Shown here: in pieces, positions 10,042 to 18,191 of the stretch
Position numbering within the stretch: the stretch's first letter is position 1
Layout of the letters: the number at the start of each line of letters is the position of its first letter
NCBI GenBank assembly: GCA_005792205.1
Contig: SXSO01000133.1
Location: forward strand, 1 to 38,509
Direction: 5' to 3'
Source: Bacteroidota bacterium
GTDB taxonomy: Bacteria; Bacteroidota; Ignavibacteria; UBA10030; F1-140-MAGs086
Length of the DNA: 38,509 nucleotides
Notes under the pieces: model-generated
The model's input: the letters and a program-made list of their open reading frames with translations, nothing else
Database searches by the model: none
What the model was told of the DNA's origin: nothing
Translations under genes and position numbers: made by a program

Positions 10042-10072
10042 GGGACACGAAGTTTTTTTGTGTCCCTTTTTT
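10042..10072 (+). terminator. Rho-independent terminator of the SdrD-repeat protein gene
   Basis: Perfect 7-bp stem GGGACAC / GTGTCCC with an 11-nt loop, followed by a run of six T. It starts 27 nt after the stop codon and lies inside the 3' repeat element. The same hairpin follows the third T9SS cargo gene. Confidence 0.85.
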
Positions 10073-10160
10073 ATTGAAATAATAAACGATTTCATCCAAA
10101 AAATGGAGTATTTTTCTCCAAAATTGGAGTGTTTTTTCACACAAGAAGAGAGTTTTTCCT

Positions 10161-10265
10161 CGTCGGAATGGTTTACTTTTGACCGAAATGATATTACTTT
10201 TGCAAAAATACACTCTACTTTCGGAAAAATATCCTCGTTTCGGTCACAAACATAGTCTTCCGACG
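10161..10265 (+). repeat. Bipartite long stem-loop within copy A
   Basis: The outer arms CGTCGGAA (10161-10168) and TTCCGACG (10258-10265) pair perfectly. The inner arms GACCGAAA (10181-10188) and TTTCGGTC (10238-10245) pair perfectly. A symmetric 12-nt by 12-nt internal region separates them, and the apical loop is 49 nt. Copy B keeps all four arms and every spacing. Function unknown. Confidence 0.75.
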
Positions 10266-10355
10266 CAAAAAACAAGGCATTTTGTTCCGAAACGGTACAA
10301 AATTATTGAGTGAAATCGCCATATTACAAAAAGTCATTTTATTACAATGTCAATC

Positions 10356-10415
10356 AATTTGTTGTATTAACAAATTAACTAAAAAGGACTTATAGAAAAA
10401 CCCTAAGTTCTTTTT
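10356..10415 (+). terminator. Tandem hairpins ahead of fbaB, the second terminator-like
   Basis: The first hairpin has arms AATTTGTT (10356-10363) and AACAAATT (10369-10376) around a 5-nt loop. The second has arms AAAAAGGACTTA (10381-10392) and TAAGTTCTTTTT (10404-10415), 12 bp with one G-T wobble, an 11-nt loop and a 3' T run, so it is terminator-like in both directions. It lies 68 nt before the fbaB ATG. It could end a short upstream transcript or act as a leader attenuator; the sequence does not decide. Confidence 0.6.
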
Positions 10416-10454
10416 ATTATGAAAATATTAACTAACAAGAATATGAAATTTATG

Positions 10455-10462
10455 TATATTTC
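10455..10462 (+). promoter_or_regulatory. Possible -7 box for fbaB (TATATTTC)
   Basis: One mismatch from the Bacteroidota consensus TAnnTTTG, 21 nt before the fbaB ATG and downstream of the tandem hairpins. If it is used, the hairpins are not part of the fbaB message. Weak call in AT-rich DNA. Confidence 0.3.
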
Positions 10463-10483
10463 ACACATATTTTTAAAACAACT

Positions 10484-11536
10484 ATGAACTATTCAGATAT
10501 TCAAAACTTACTCGGAAACGAAACTGAATCACTTTTATCTTATGAATGCAAAACAATTTCCAAATCATTACTTCATACACCATCAAGTGATTTTGTAGAT
10601 AAAGTTTGGGCAAGTTCAGATAGAAACCCAAATGTACTACGAAACATGCAACATATTTTTAATTCAGGAAGATTGAGTAAAACCGGATATCTTTCAATTC
10701 TTCCAGTGGATCAAGGAATTGAACACAGTGCAGGAGCATCATTTGCACCAAATCCAATTTATTTTGATCCTGAAAATATTATCAAACTTGCACTTGAAGG
10801 AGGATGTAATGCAGTCGCAACAACACTTGGGGTTTTAGGTTCTGTTGCAAGAAAATATGTTCATAAAATTCCATTTCTTTTAAAGTTTAATCACAATGAA
10901 TTTCTTTCGTATCCAAATTCGCATGACCAAATAATTTTTGCATCAATTGAACAAGCATTTGATATGGGTGCAATTGCCGTTGGAGCAACAATTTATTTTG
11001 GTTCAGAAGAATCCAAAAGACAAATTCAAGAAGTTTCACTTGCATTTGAAAAAGCACATTCACTTGGAATGGTTACTGTTTTATGGTGTTATTTGCGAAA
11101 TAACAATTTCAAAAAAGATATAGATTATCATCTCGCAGCAGATTTAACGGGACAAGCAAACCATCTTGGTGCAACAATTGGTGCTGATATTGTGAAACAA
11201 AAACTTCCCGAAAATAACGGTGGATTTACTGCGCTTAATTTTGGAAAAAGTCATAAAAAAATGTATTCTGAACTTTGCTCTGAACATCCAATTGATTTGT
11301 GTCGTTATCAAGTTGCAAATAATTATATGGGGAGAGTTGGTTTAATAAATTCTGGAGGAGCCTCAGGAAATAACGATATAGCAGAAGCAGTCAAAACTGC
11401 TGTGATAAATAAACGAGCAGGTGGAATGGGACTTATTTCTGGAAGAAAAGCATTTCAAAAAGAAATGAAAGAAGGAATTAAAATCCTCAATGCAATTCAA
11501 GATATTTATCTTTGTAAAGAAGTTACAATTGCATAA
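10484..11536 (+). CDS. fbaB: Class I fructose-bisphosphate aldolase (FbaB/DhnA type)
   Basis: 350 aa, the same length as E. coli FbaB. It cleaves fructose 1,6-bisphosphate to glyceraldehyde 3-phosphate and dihydroxyacetone phosphate (and the reverse) through a Schiff base in the cytoplasm. Diagnostic stretches are LPVDQGIEHS near 73-82, the GATIYFGS segment near 167-174, and GADIVKQK (233-240), where Lys238 is the probable Schiff-base lysine. The C-terminal SGRKAFQKE phosphate-binding segment is intact. The ATG has no strong Shine-Dalgarno. A KimA-like transporter gene follows 28 nt downstream on the same strand, so the two may be co-transcribed. It serves glycolysis or gluconeogenesis together with gapA elsewhere in this window. 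Confidence 0.93.
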   Translation: MNYSDIQNLLGNETESLLSYECKTISKSLLHTPSSDFVDKVWASSDRNPNVLRNMQHIFNSGRLSKTGYLSILPVDQGIEHSAGASFAPNPIYFDPENIIKLALEGGCNAVATTLGVLGSVARKYVHKIPFLLKFNHNEFLSYPNSHDQIIFASIEQAFDMGAIAVGATIYFGSEESKRQIQEVSLAFEKAHSLGMVTVLWCYLRNNNFKKDIDYHLAADLTGQANHLGATIGADIVKQKLPENNGGFTALNFGKSHKKMYSELCSEHPIDLCRYQVANNYMGRVGLINSGGASGNNDIAEAVKTAVINKRAGGMGLISGRKAFQKEMKEGIKILNAIQDIYLCKEVTIA

Positions 11537-11564
11537 TTTTTTTTAACATTCTTTCTACTAATTT

Positions 11565-13553
11565 ATGAATGAACCTCCTATAAGTTTATTGCAAAAGGTA
11601 AAAAATCTTTTTATCGGAAAAGCAATAAATCCTTTTGATAAAAATATATTTCACAACATTTCGCTAATTGCGTTTTTTGCTTGGGTTGGTCTTGGAGCAG
11701 ATGGAATTTCATCTGCTTGTTACGGACCAGAAGAGGCATTTCTTGCTTTGAAAAATCATCATAACCTTGCAATTTTTGTTGGAATAGCATCAGCAATTAC
11801 AATTTTTTTAATAAGTTCAAGTTACTCTCAAATTATTGAACTTTTTCCCACAGGAGGAGGAGGATATGTTGTTGCAAGTAAATTATTGAATCCAACTTTT
11901 GGTGTTATTTCAGGATGTGCTTTGATTATTGATTACGTTTTGACAATCACGGTTTCAATTGCAAGTGGTGCTGATGCATTATTTAGTTTGTTTCCACAAT
12001 CATTTCATATTTATAAATTTACTTTTGCAATTTTTGGTGTTGTATTTATGACAATTCTAAATTTAAGAGGAACAAAAGAATCAATTTCTGTTTTGCTTCC
12101 AATATTTTTAGTTTTTCTTGTAACACATGTATTTGCAATAGTTTATTCAATTTCAACACACGCATATACATTTCCTGTAGTTATTTCTTCAATTGGAAAT
12201 GAACTCCATTCAATTCCAAATGAAATTGGATTTTTTGGATTGTTTTTACTTCTTCTTCGTGCTTATAGTATGGGAGCAGGAACTTTTACAGGTATTGAAG
12301 CAGTTAGTAATGGGCTTCAAATTTTAAGAGAACCAAGAGTTCAAACAGGAAAAAGAACAATGCGATATATGGCAATTTCACTTGCAGTTACAGTCGTTGG
12401 ATTGATGTTGGCATATTTACTTTTTCAAGTTGAACATGCACCGGGAAAAACATTGAATGCGGTTTTATTTGAAAAAATGACAAGTAGTTGGGGTGGAAAT
12501 TCAGGATATATTTTTGTATTTACAATTTTAGTTTCAGAAGCAGCAATACTTTTTGTTGCAGCACAAGCAGGATTTATTGGAGGTCCAAGAGTTATTTCTA
12601 CAATGGCAATTGATAAATGGTTTCCATCGCAGTTTGCAATGTTAAGTGATCGTCTCGTGATGCAAAATGGAGTTATACTTATGGGAGTTGCTGTATTTAT
12701 CACAATGATTTTTACAGCTGGTTCAGTTAAACTACTTATTATTTTGTATAGTATAAATGTGTTTATCACATTTGCGTTATCTTTATTTGGAGTTGTAAAA
12801 CATTGGTGGAAAACAAGAAACGAAAATAAAAATTGGAAGAGAAAAATTTTTGTAAGTGGAAGTGGATTTTTACTTTCGTCAATAATTTTGGTTTCGGTTG
12901 TAGTTTTAAAATTTGAAGAAGGTGGATGGCTCACACTTTTGATAACATCATCGCTTGTTGCTATTGTTTTGTTAATCAAAAAACATTACATCAGAACGGC
13001 AAATCTTTTGAAACGACTTGATGCACTTGTAGTTTCTGCTGCTGATATGTCTCAATCAAAATTTGAGTTAGAAAATGAAAAACCTAAATATAATCCCAAA
13101 TCTAAAACAGCAGTTTTTCTTGTAAACGGATTCAATGGAATTGGTCTTCATACATTGCTCAATGTGATAAAAACATTTCCAAATATGTTTGAAAATTTTG
13201 TCTTTGTAGAAATTGGAATTTTTGATGTTGGAAACTTCAAAGGAGTTCAAGAAGTAGAATTTTTGAAACGAAAAGTTCAAAGCGATTTGGATAAGTATAT
13301 TGAATTTATGAACCGTCACGGATATTATGCAGAAGGAATTTCTTCATTTGGAACCGATGTTGTTCAAGAGATAAATGATTTGTTACCAGAAATTTTGAAA
13401 CAACATCCATCATCAGTATTTTTTGGAGGACAACTTGTATTTCCCGATAGTTCCTTTTTTTCACGATGGCTTCATAATTACACAATTTTTTCACTTCAAA
13501 GAAGGTTCTATCAACAAGGTGTTCCTGTTATTGTTTTACCAATACGTGTGTAA
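11565..13553 (+). CDS. KimA-like APC-superfamily transporter (probable potassium uptake)
   Basis: 662 aa: about twelve hydrophobic segments to about residue 475, then a ~180-aa cytoplasmic domain. The N-terminal motifs D46-x6-Y53 (ADGISSACYGPE), GGGGYVV (97-103) and D123-Y-V-L-T127 align with the residues I recall lining the K+ site of Bacillus KimA (YdaO), and T-G-I-E-A-V-S-N is also present. The C-terminal end (R-W-L-H-N-x-x-x-F-x-L-x-R-R and V-x-V-L-P) resembles the KimA tail. Potassium/proton symport is therefore the best guess; a generic amino-acid permease is the alternative. No c-di-AMP riboswitch is visible in the 28-nt gap after fbaB. It converges on meaB with a 23-nt gap. Confidence 0.72.
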   Translation: MNEPPISLLQKVKNLFIGKAINPFDKNIFHNISLIAFFAWVGLGADGISSACYGPEEAFLALKNHHNLAIFVGIASAITIFLISSSYSQIIELFPTGGGGYVVASKLLNPTFGVISGCALIIDYVLTITVSIASGADALFSLFPQSFHIYKFTFAIFGVVFMTILNLRGTKESISVLLPIFLVFLVTHVFAIVYSISTHAYTFPVVISSIGNELHSIPNEIGFFGLFLLLLRAYSMGAGTFTGIEAVSNGLQILREPRVQTGKRTMRYMAISLAVTVVGLMLAYLLFQVEHAPGKTLNAVLFEKMTSSWGGNSGYIFVFTILVSEAAILFVAAQAGFIGGPRVISTMAIDKWFPSQFAMLSDRLVMQNGVILMGVAVFITMIFTAGSVKLLIILYSINVFITFALSLFGVVKHWWKTRNENKNWKRKIFVSGSGFLLSSIILVSVVVLKFEEGGWLTLLITSSLVAIVLLIKKHYIRTANLLKRLDALVVSAADMSQSKFELENEKPKYNPKSKTAVFLVNGFNGIGLHTLLNVIKTFPNMFENFVFVEIGIFDVGNFKGVQEVEFLKRKVQSDLDKYIEFMNRHGYYAEGISSFGTDVVQEINDLLPEILKQHPSSVFFGGQLVFPDSSFFSRWLHNYTIFSLQRRFYQQGVPVIVLPIRV

Positions 13554-13576
13554 AAAAAATTTGAGAAATAAAATAT

Positions 13577-14527
13577 TTAGAAATTTAAAATTTCATTTAC
13601 TCCATCGTATGGATTTTTTTTATGAGATTTTATTTCATTTAAAAGCAATTCCAATTGAAACTTTTTTTCATCGTTCCAAAAATTGGAAACAAGTTTTTCA
13701 TTTATGAGTTCAAAAAGTTTATTTTCAATTCTATTTTCTCTTCGTTTTTGAAACTCATTATTTTCTTCCATATTTTTTTTATGGTTTTCAATCATCGTTG
13801 CAATTTCAAAAATTCCTTTTCCATCTTTTGCAATTGTTGGAATAACATCGGGAATCCATGTTTTTTCGGTGTGATTTAAAAATTTTGTAGAAAATCCAAT
13901 TACATTTTTGATTGACATAATTGCTTGTTCAGAAGATGGTCTATCCGATTTGTTTAAGATAAAAAAATCCGCAATTTCCATAAGTCCTGCTTTCATTGCT
14001 TGAATTGAATCTCCTGATTCTGGAACAAGAACAACAATTGTGGTATCAGCAGATTTTGCAATATCAAGTTCAGATTGTCCAACACCAACTGTTTCCATCA
14101 AAACTATATCATACTTTGCGGCATCAAAAATATCTGCAACTTCTTTTGTTTTTTTAGAAAGTCCTCCAAGCGAACCACGAGATGCCATTGAACGAATAAA
14201 TATATTTTGATGACTTTCAACTTCACTCATTCTAATTCTATCTCCAAGTAAAGCACCACCAGTAAATGGACTTGTTGGATCAACAGCAATTATTGCAACA
14301 CTTTTATTTTCTTTCACATAGTGAAGAGCAAGTTTATTTGTGATTGTACTTTTTCCTGCTCCAGGAGGTCCTGTAATTCCAATTCTATATGCAGTTCCAG
14401 TTTTTGGAAAAATTTCTTTTAAAAGTTCAGTTGAAAAATTTTCCTCGTTTTCAATTATTGAAATTGCTTTTGAAATTGTTCGCTTATCTTTTTCAAAAAT
14501 TTTTTGTGCGATTTTTTTTACATCCAT
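13577..14527 (-). CDS. meaB: MeaB/ArgK-type GTPase, chaperone of methylmalonyl-CoA mutase
   Basis: 316 aa. This G3E-family P-loop GTPase guards and reloads the adenosylcobalamin cofactor of methylmalonyl-CoA mutase. Motifs are GPPGAGKS (Walker A, 53-60), VDPTSPFTGGALLGDRIRM (switch region), MASRGSLGGL, ETVGVGQSE (Walker B/switch II) and NKSD (base recognition). Its ATG overlaps the stop codon of the upstream glycosyltransferase gene by one base (TAATG), which suggests translational coupling. No mutase subunit lies in the window, so the partner must be encoded elsewhere. Its linkage to a glycosyltransferase and a peptidase is not functionally obvious. Confidence 0.93.
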   Translation of the reverse strand: MDVKKIAQKIFEKDKRTISKAISIIENEENFSTELLKEIFPKTGTAYRIGITGPPGAGKSTITNKLALHYVKENKSVAIIAVDPTSPFTGGALLGDRIRMSEVESHQNIFIRSMASRGSLGGLSKKTKEVADIFDAAKYDIVLMETVGVGQSELDIAKSADTTIVVLVPESGDSIQAMKAGLMEIADFFILNKSDRPSSEQAIMSIKNVIGFSTKFLNHTEKTWIPDVIPTIAKDGKGIFEIATMIENHKKNMEENNEFQKRRENRIENKLFELINEKLVSNFWNDEKKFQLELLLNEIKSHKKNPYDGVNEILNF

Positions 14528-15804
14528 TATTCAAAACTTAAAAATCCAAGAATACGAGAAAGTTCTTGTGTGAGTTTTTCTCTTTCAAATTTTGAAACAA
14601 ATTCATCGTTTCCTTTCGGTAAATTATTTTTTCCAAACAGATGAAAAAGTTCCAAAATTCTTTTTTCCATATTTTCAACATCATTCAAATCCACAACAAA
14701 GCCAACTTTACTCTCTTCAATTAAATGTTTCAAATAGCCATTTGAAACATTTGCTAAAATTGGTTTTTTACTTCCAAAGTATTCGTAAAGTTTTCCGGGA
14801 GATTGAGAATCATTATCAACTGCGATGAATAAAATATCTGACTCACAAATTTTTTGAACACACTCTTTATGCTGAAGATATCCAACAAACTTTACATTTT
14901 CCTGTAACTTTAATTTTTCAATCAATTTTTTTTCGTTAGATCTTTCTTTTCCAATAAATTCGACTTCAATTTTATTTTTCAAACTTGTGTTTTTTGCAAA
15001 TAAATTTTTCAATGCAATTAGAAACGTGTTTGGAGTTCTTTTTCCATAAAAAATTCCAGCATGTGTAATTCGCATTTTATTGTCGCTTCGTTTTGAATTT
15101 TCATTTGGAAAATCAGATTTATCAAATCCTTGTGAAAGAATGTGAATATCATTATACTGCACTCGAAGATGTTTTTTTAAAATCAATTCTTTTACTTTTC
15201 TATTTGTCGTAAAAATTTTAGATGAAGCACGTATAATTTTTTTTTCTTTTCGCAAGTTTAAAAAATAATGAAACGGAGTTGGAAAATATTTAAATGGATT
15301 ATCCATCCACGAATCTCTATAATCAACAACAAGAGGAACATTATATTTGTATCGCAATTCCATTCCAATTAAAAAATCTGTCCACGGAGGTGCTGTTGCA
15401 AAAATTATTTCAAATTTTTTTTCCTGAAAAAGAGCATCTGCTTTTTTCAAAACTTTTTTTCTCCAAAAAATTTTATTGTCAGGAATAAAAAAAAAGTCAC
15501 TTGTAAATTGAAATAGTTTTCGCACAAATTCAGAAGGCATCTTTATGTTTTCTTTTTTGCGAAATAAAAAATTTGGATCAAGCGAACCAACTCGCACAAT
15601 TTCAATATCTGCGATATCTTTTATTTCTTCCAATAACGAATAATCTTGTGCAAAATATCCCGTTGGAGTTATAGTTAAAACAGTTGGTTTCCATCCAAAT
15701 TGAGGAAGATATTTTACGAACTTCAAAGTTCTTTGTACTCCACTTAAACCAAGTGGTGGAAAATAATATGCAATAATTAGAATATTTCTTTTTTCATTCA
15801 TCAT
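14527..15804 (-). CDS. GT4-family glycosyltransferase
   Basis: 425 aa, GT-B fold. The N-terminal NILIIAYYFPPLGLSGVQR segment is typical of GT4-like acceptor domains. The C-terminal nucleotide-sugar half has SPGKLYEYFGSKKPILA with the E-x7-type donor-binding region. It probably transfers a sugar to a lipid-linked glycan or envelope polysaccharide at the cytoplasmic face of the membrane; donor and acceptor cannot be read. Its ATG overlaps the TGA of the M24 peptidase gene (ATGA, 4 nt) and its own TAA overlaps the meaB ATG, so it is the middle gene of a tightly coupled trio. A second ATG follows immediately (M-M-N), so the start could be one codon later. Confidence 0.85.
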   Translation of the reverse strand: MMNEKRNILIIAYYFPPLGLSGVQRTLKFVKYLPQFGWKPTVLTITPTGYFAQDYSLLEEIKDIADIEIVRVGSLDPNFLFRKKENIKMPSEFVRKLFQFTSDFFFIPDNKIFWRKKVLKKADALFQEKKFEIIFATAPPWTDFLIGMELRYKYNVPLVVDYRDSWMDNPFKYFPTPFHYFLNLRKEKKIIRASSKIFTTNRKVKELILKKHLRVQYNDIHILSQGFDKSDFPNENSKRSDNKMRITHAGIFYGKRTPNTFLIALKNLFAKNTSLKNKIEVEFIGKERSNEKKLIEKLKLQENVKFVGYLQHKECVQKICESDILFIAVDNDSQSPGKLYEYFGSKKPILANVSNGYLKHLIEESKVGFVVDLNDVENMEKRILELFHLFGKNNLPKGNDEFVSKFEREKLTQELSRILGFLSFE

Positions 15805-16883
15805 AAACTAAATAACTTTTTTTCTGATTTAGTTAAAACTCTGCAACCATCTTTTTCAACAACAACAATATCTTCAATTCGAACTCCACCTAAATTTGGA
15901 AAATAAATTCCCGGTTCAATTGTAATTATATTTCCTTCTTCAAGTAGAAATTTGTTTTGAGAATTTAAAATTGGAAATTCATGAATTTGAAGCCCAACTC
16001 CGTGTCCAAGTGAATGATTGAAAAATTTTCCATATCCATTTTTTGAAATATAATTTCTTACAATTGCATCAAGTTTATTTGCGGCAATTCCACTTTTAAC
16101 ATTTTCAATCGCCTTTTGTTGAGCATCCAAAACTATTTGATAAATTTTTTTGAGTTTATGTGGAATTTTTCCAATTGCAACACTTCTTGTCATATCAGAA
16201 TGATATCCATTTACAACGGTTCCAAAATCTAAAATTAAAATTTCTTTCTCACGAATTTTTTTTTGCGTTGGTCGTGCATGTGGAAGAACAGCATTTTTTC
16301 CACTTGCTACAATTGTTTCAAATGCATCGCAACTTCCACCAAGAAATTTTTGTAAATACGAAATTCTTGCTGCAATTTGATTTTCAGTTTTTCCAATTTT
16401 TATTTCATTTATGATTTTGGAAAATGTGGCATCCGTAATTTCAATCGCTTTTTCAATTTGCGAAATCTCATACGAATCTTTTTTAGAAATCAATTTTTCT
16501 AAAATGAATTCAACGGAAACAAACGCAATTTTTGGAAAGGTATTTTTTAAAAGTAAATAACTTGAATATGAAATTGTATTTTTGTCAAACGCAATTTTTT
16601 TGCACTTGTGAATTTCTTTATTTTTGCTTAATGCTGAAATCAAATTTTTTCCTCTTTCAGCAATAATTGTTTTCCAATTTTTTATTTCTAATTTAATTTG
16701 CTCTTTGTATCTTCCATCAGTTACAAAAATTGGTAGTTCGTTTTGAAAAATAATTCCAATTCCATTGCTTCCTGAAAAATTACTTATGTATCTTAAATGA
16801 GGAAGAAATGAAATAAAAATTGCATCCACTTTTTGTGAATGCAATTGCTGTTGCAAAATTTTTTCGCGAAAGTTTATTTTCAA
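15801..16883 (-). CDS. M24-family Xaa-Pro aminopeptidase
   Basis: 360 aa, the usual size for short bacterial PepQ/YpdF-type enzymes. The N-terminal creatinase-like domain spans about 1-140 and the pita-bread catalytic domain 145-360. All five metal ligands are visible: Asp219 (LDFG), Asp230 (HSDMTR), His294 (GHGVG), Glu323 (IEPGIY) and Glu337 (RIED), with the substrate histidine in PHARPT at about 202. It removes N-terminal residues ahead of proline in the cytoplasm, probably for peptide turnover. It is the first gene of the overlapping unit with the glycosyltransferase and meaB, and is separated from gcdH by 21 nt, so transcription may continue from gcdH. Confidence 0.92.
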   Translation of the reverse strand: MKINFREKILQQQLHSQKVDAIFISFLPHLRYISNFSGSNGIGIIFQNELPIFVTDGRYKEQIKLEIKNWKTIIAERGKNLISALSKNKEIHKCKKIAFDKNTISYSSYLLLKNTFPKIAFVSVEFILEKLISKKDSYEISQIEKAIEITDATFSKIINEIKIGKTENQIAARISYLQKFLGGSCDAFETIVASGKNAVLPHARPTQKKIREKEILILDFGTVVNGYHSDMTRSVAIGKIPHKLKKIYQIVLDAQQKAIENVKSGIAANKLDAIVRNYISKNGYGKFFNHSLGHGVGLQIHEFPILNSQNKFLLEEGNIITIEPGIYFPNLGGVRIEDIVVVEKDGCRVLTKSEKKLFSL

Positions 16884-16904
16884 TTTTATTTTTCTGTTTG
16901 TAAT

Positions 16905-18074
16905 TTACTCAAATGCAGCAAATCCCGTAATATCTTCTCCTATAATCAATGTATGCATTTCGTGAGTTCCTTCATAAGTTTTAACCGATTCTAAATTTGC
17001 CATATGTCTCATTATTGGATACTCGTTTAAAATTCCATTTGCTCCAAGAATTTCTCTTGCACTTCTTGAAATTTCTAATGCATGAAATATATTATTTCGC
17101 TTTGCCATTGAAACCTGTTGAAAGCGAAGTTTTCCATTATCTTTCAATCTTCCAAGTTGAACACACATAAGTTGCATCTTTGTAATTTCTGTAATCATAT
17201 GCACAAGTTTTTCTTGTGTGATTTGAAATGCTGCAATTGGTTTTTTAAATTGAATTCTTGACTTTGCATAATTTAATGCACACTCATAACTTGCCATCGC
17301 AGCACCAATTCCTCCCCAAGCAATTCCATATCGTGCTTGATTTAAGCACATAAGTGGTGATTTTAATCCATCTGAAAGCGGAAGTAAATTTTCTTTTGGA
17401 ATTTCACAGTTGTCAAATACAAGTTCAGAAGTTATTGATGCACGAAGAGAATGTTTGCCTTTCATCTCTGGAGCACTAAACCCTTTCGTATTTTTTTCTA
17501 CAAGAAATCCTCTAATTTTTCCATTCAACTTTGCCCACACAACAGCAATGTCTGAAATTGTTCCATTTGTAATCCACATTTTTGCTCCATTCAAAACATA
17601 TCCATTTGAAGTTTCTTCTGCTTTTGTAAGCATTCCACTTGGATTTGACCCAAAATCTGGTTCAGTTAAACCAAAGCAACCAATTTTTTTTCCACTTGCA
17701 AGTTGTGGAAGCCAAAACTTTTTCTGTTCTTCACTTCCAAAAGTATAAATTGGATACATAACCAAAGCACTTTGAACAGAGGCAAAACTTCTAATTCCAC
17801 TATCTCCTCTTTCAAGTTCTTGCACAATTAAACCATATGCAACATTGTTCATATCACTTCCTCCATATTGTTGTGGAAGTGTTGGACCAAACATTCCAAG
17901 ATTTGCCATTTCTTCTACAAGAAAAAATGGAAATGAACCGTCGTGATAATGTTTTTCTATGATTGGTAAAACTTTGTCTTCAACAAAATCTCTTACTGTA
18001 TTGCGAACTAAAATCTCTTCTTTTGAAAGTAAACTTTCTATATTGTAGTAATCTACAAAATTAGTTTTTGCCAT
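16905..18074 (-). CDS. gcdH: Acyl-CoA dehydrogenase, glutaryl-CoA dehydrogenase type
   Basis: 389 aa FAD-dependent acyl-CoA dehydrogenase. Several stretches are characteristic of glutaryl-CoA dehydrogenase rather than short-chain enzymes: RSFASVQSALVMYPIY, CFGLTEPDFGSNPSGM, KHSLRAS and YEGTHEMHTLIIGEDITG at the end. Glu368 in YEGTH is the expected catalytic base. The predicted reaction is oxidative decarboxylation of glutaryl-CoA to crotonyl-CoA in lysine or aromatic degradation. The exact substrate cannot be proved from sequence. A 117-nt gap upstream, after the htrA stop, should hold its promoter, but I see no clear box there. Confidence 0.87.
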   Translation of the reverse strand: MAKTNFVDYYNIESLLSKEEILVRNTVRDFVEDKVLPIIEKHYHDGSFPFFLVEEMANLGMFGPTLPQQYGGSDMNNVAYGLIVQELERGDSGIRSFASVQSALVMYPIYTFGSEEQKKFWLPQLASGKKIGCFGLTEPDFGSNPSGMLTKAEETSNGYVLNGAKMWITNGTISDIAVVWAKLNGKIRGFLVEKNTKGFSAPEMKGKHSLRASITSELVFDNCEIPKENLLPLSDGLKSPLMCLNQARYGIAWGGIGAAMASYECALNYAKSRIQFKKPIAAFQITQEKLVHMITEITKMQLMCVQLGRLKDNGKLRFQQVSMAKRNNIFHALEISRSAREILGANGILNEYPIMRHMANLESVKTYEGTHEMHTLIIGEDITGFAAFE

Positions 18075-18191
18075 AATTTTTTTTTGAAAAATATGAAATT
18101 TTTAAAAAGTGATTAGTGTAATTTTTAAATTGTTATTTTACGCAAAAAAATTTCACAATTTGTTTTATATGAAAATAAATAAGTAAAAAAA

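Larger units (their letters stand above)
10016..10325 (+). repeat. T9SS-linked 3' repeat element, copy A
   Basis: Non-coding element directly after the stop codon. It matches copy B (32585-32870) over nearly its whole length, with one 42-nt block present only here and a 12-nt insertion in copy B near the end. Parts in order: GTTATCGTCGTTAAAA block; terminator hairpin (10042-10066 plus T tail); AT spacer; copy-A-only block with small hairpins; a long bipartite stem (10161-10265); tail TTGAGTGAAA. High identity also covers the last ~50 nt of the preceding coding sequence. No protein-coding potential is conserved between the copies. From 10326 to 10483 there is no gene, only two hairpins and a promoter-like box, listed separately. 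Confidence 0.85.

Noticed and set aside
10161..10265. Integron attC-like site (bipartite stem with internal spacers)
   Set aside because: The geometry is reminiscent, but the outer arms lack the GTTRRRY/RYYYAAC core, there are no cassette-like neighbours and no integrase in the window.
10004..10275. Several 69-80-aa reading frames on both strands inside repeat copy A
   Set aside because: They cross the terminator hairpin and stems, are not preserved in copy B because of the indels, and have no recognisable protein features.
12425..12979. 184-aa antisense reading frame inside the KimA-like gene
   Set aside because: It is a shadow of the transporter codons with no domain features; the sense strand has clear conserved motifs.
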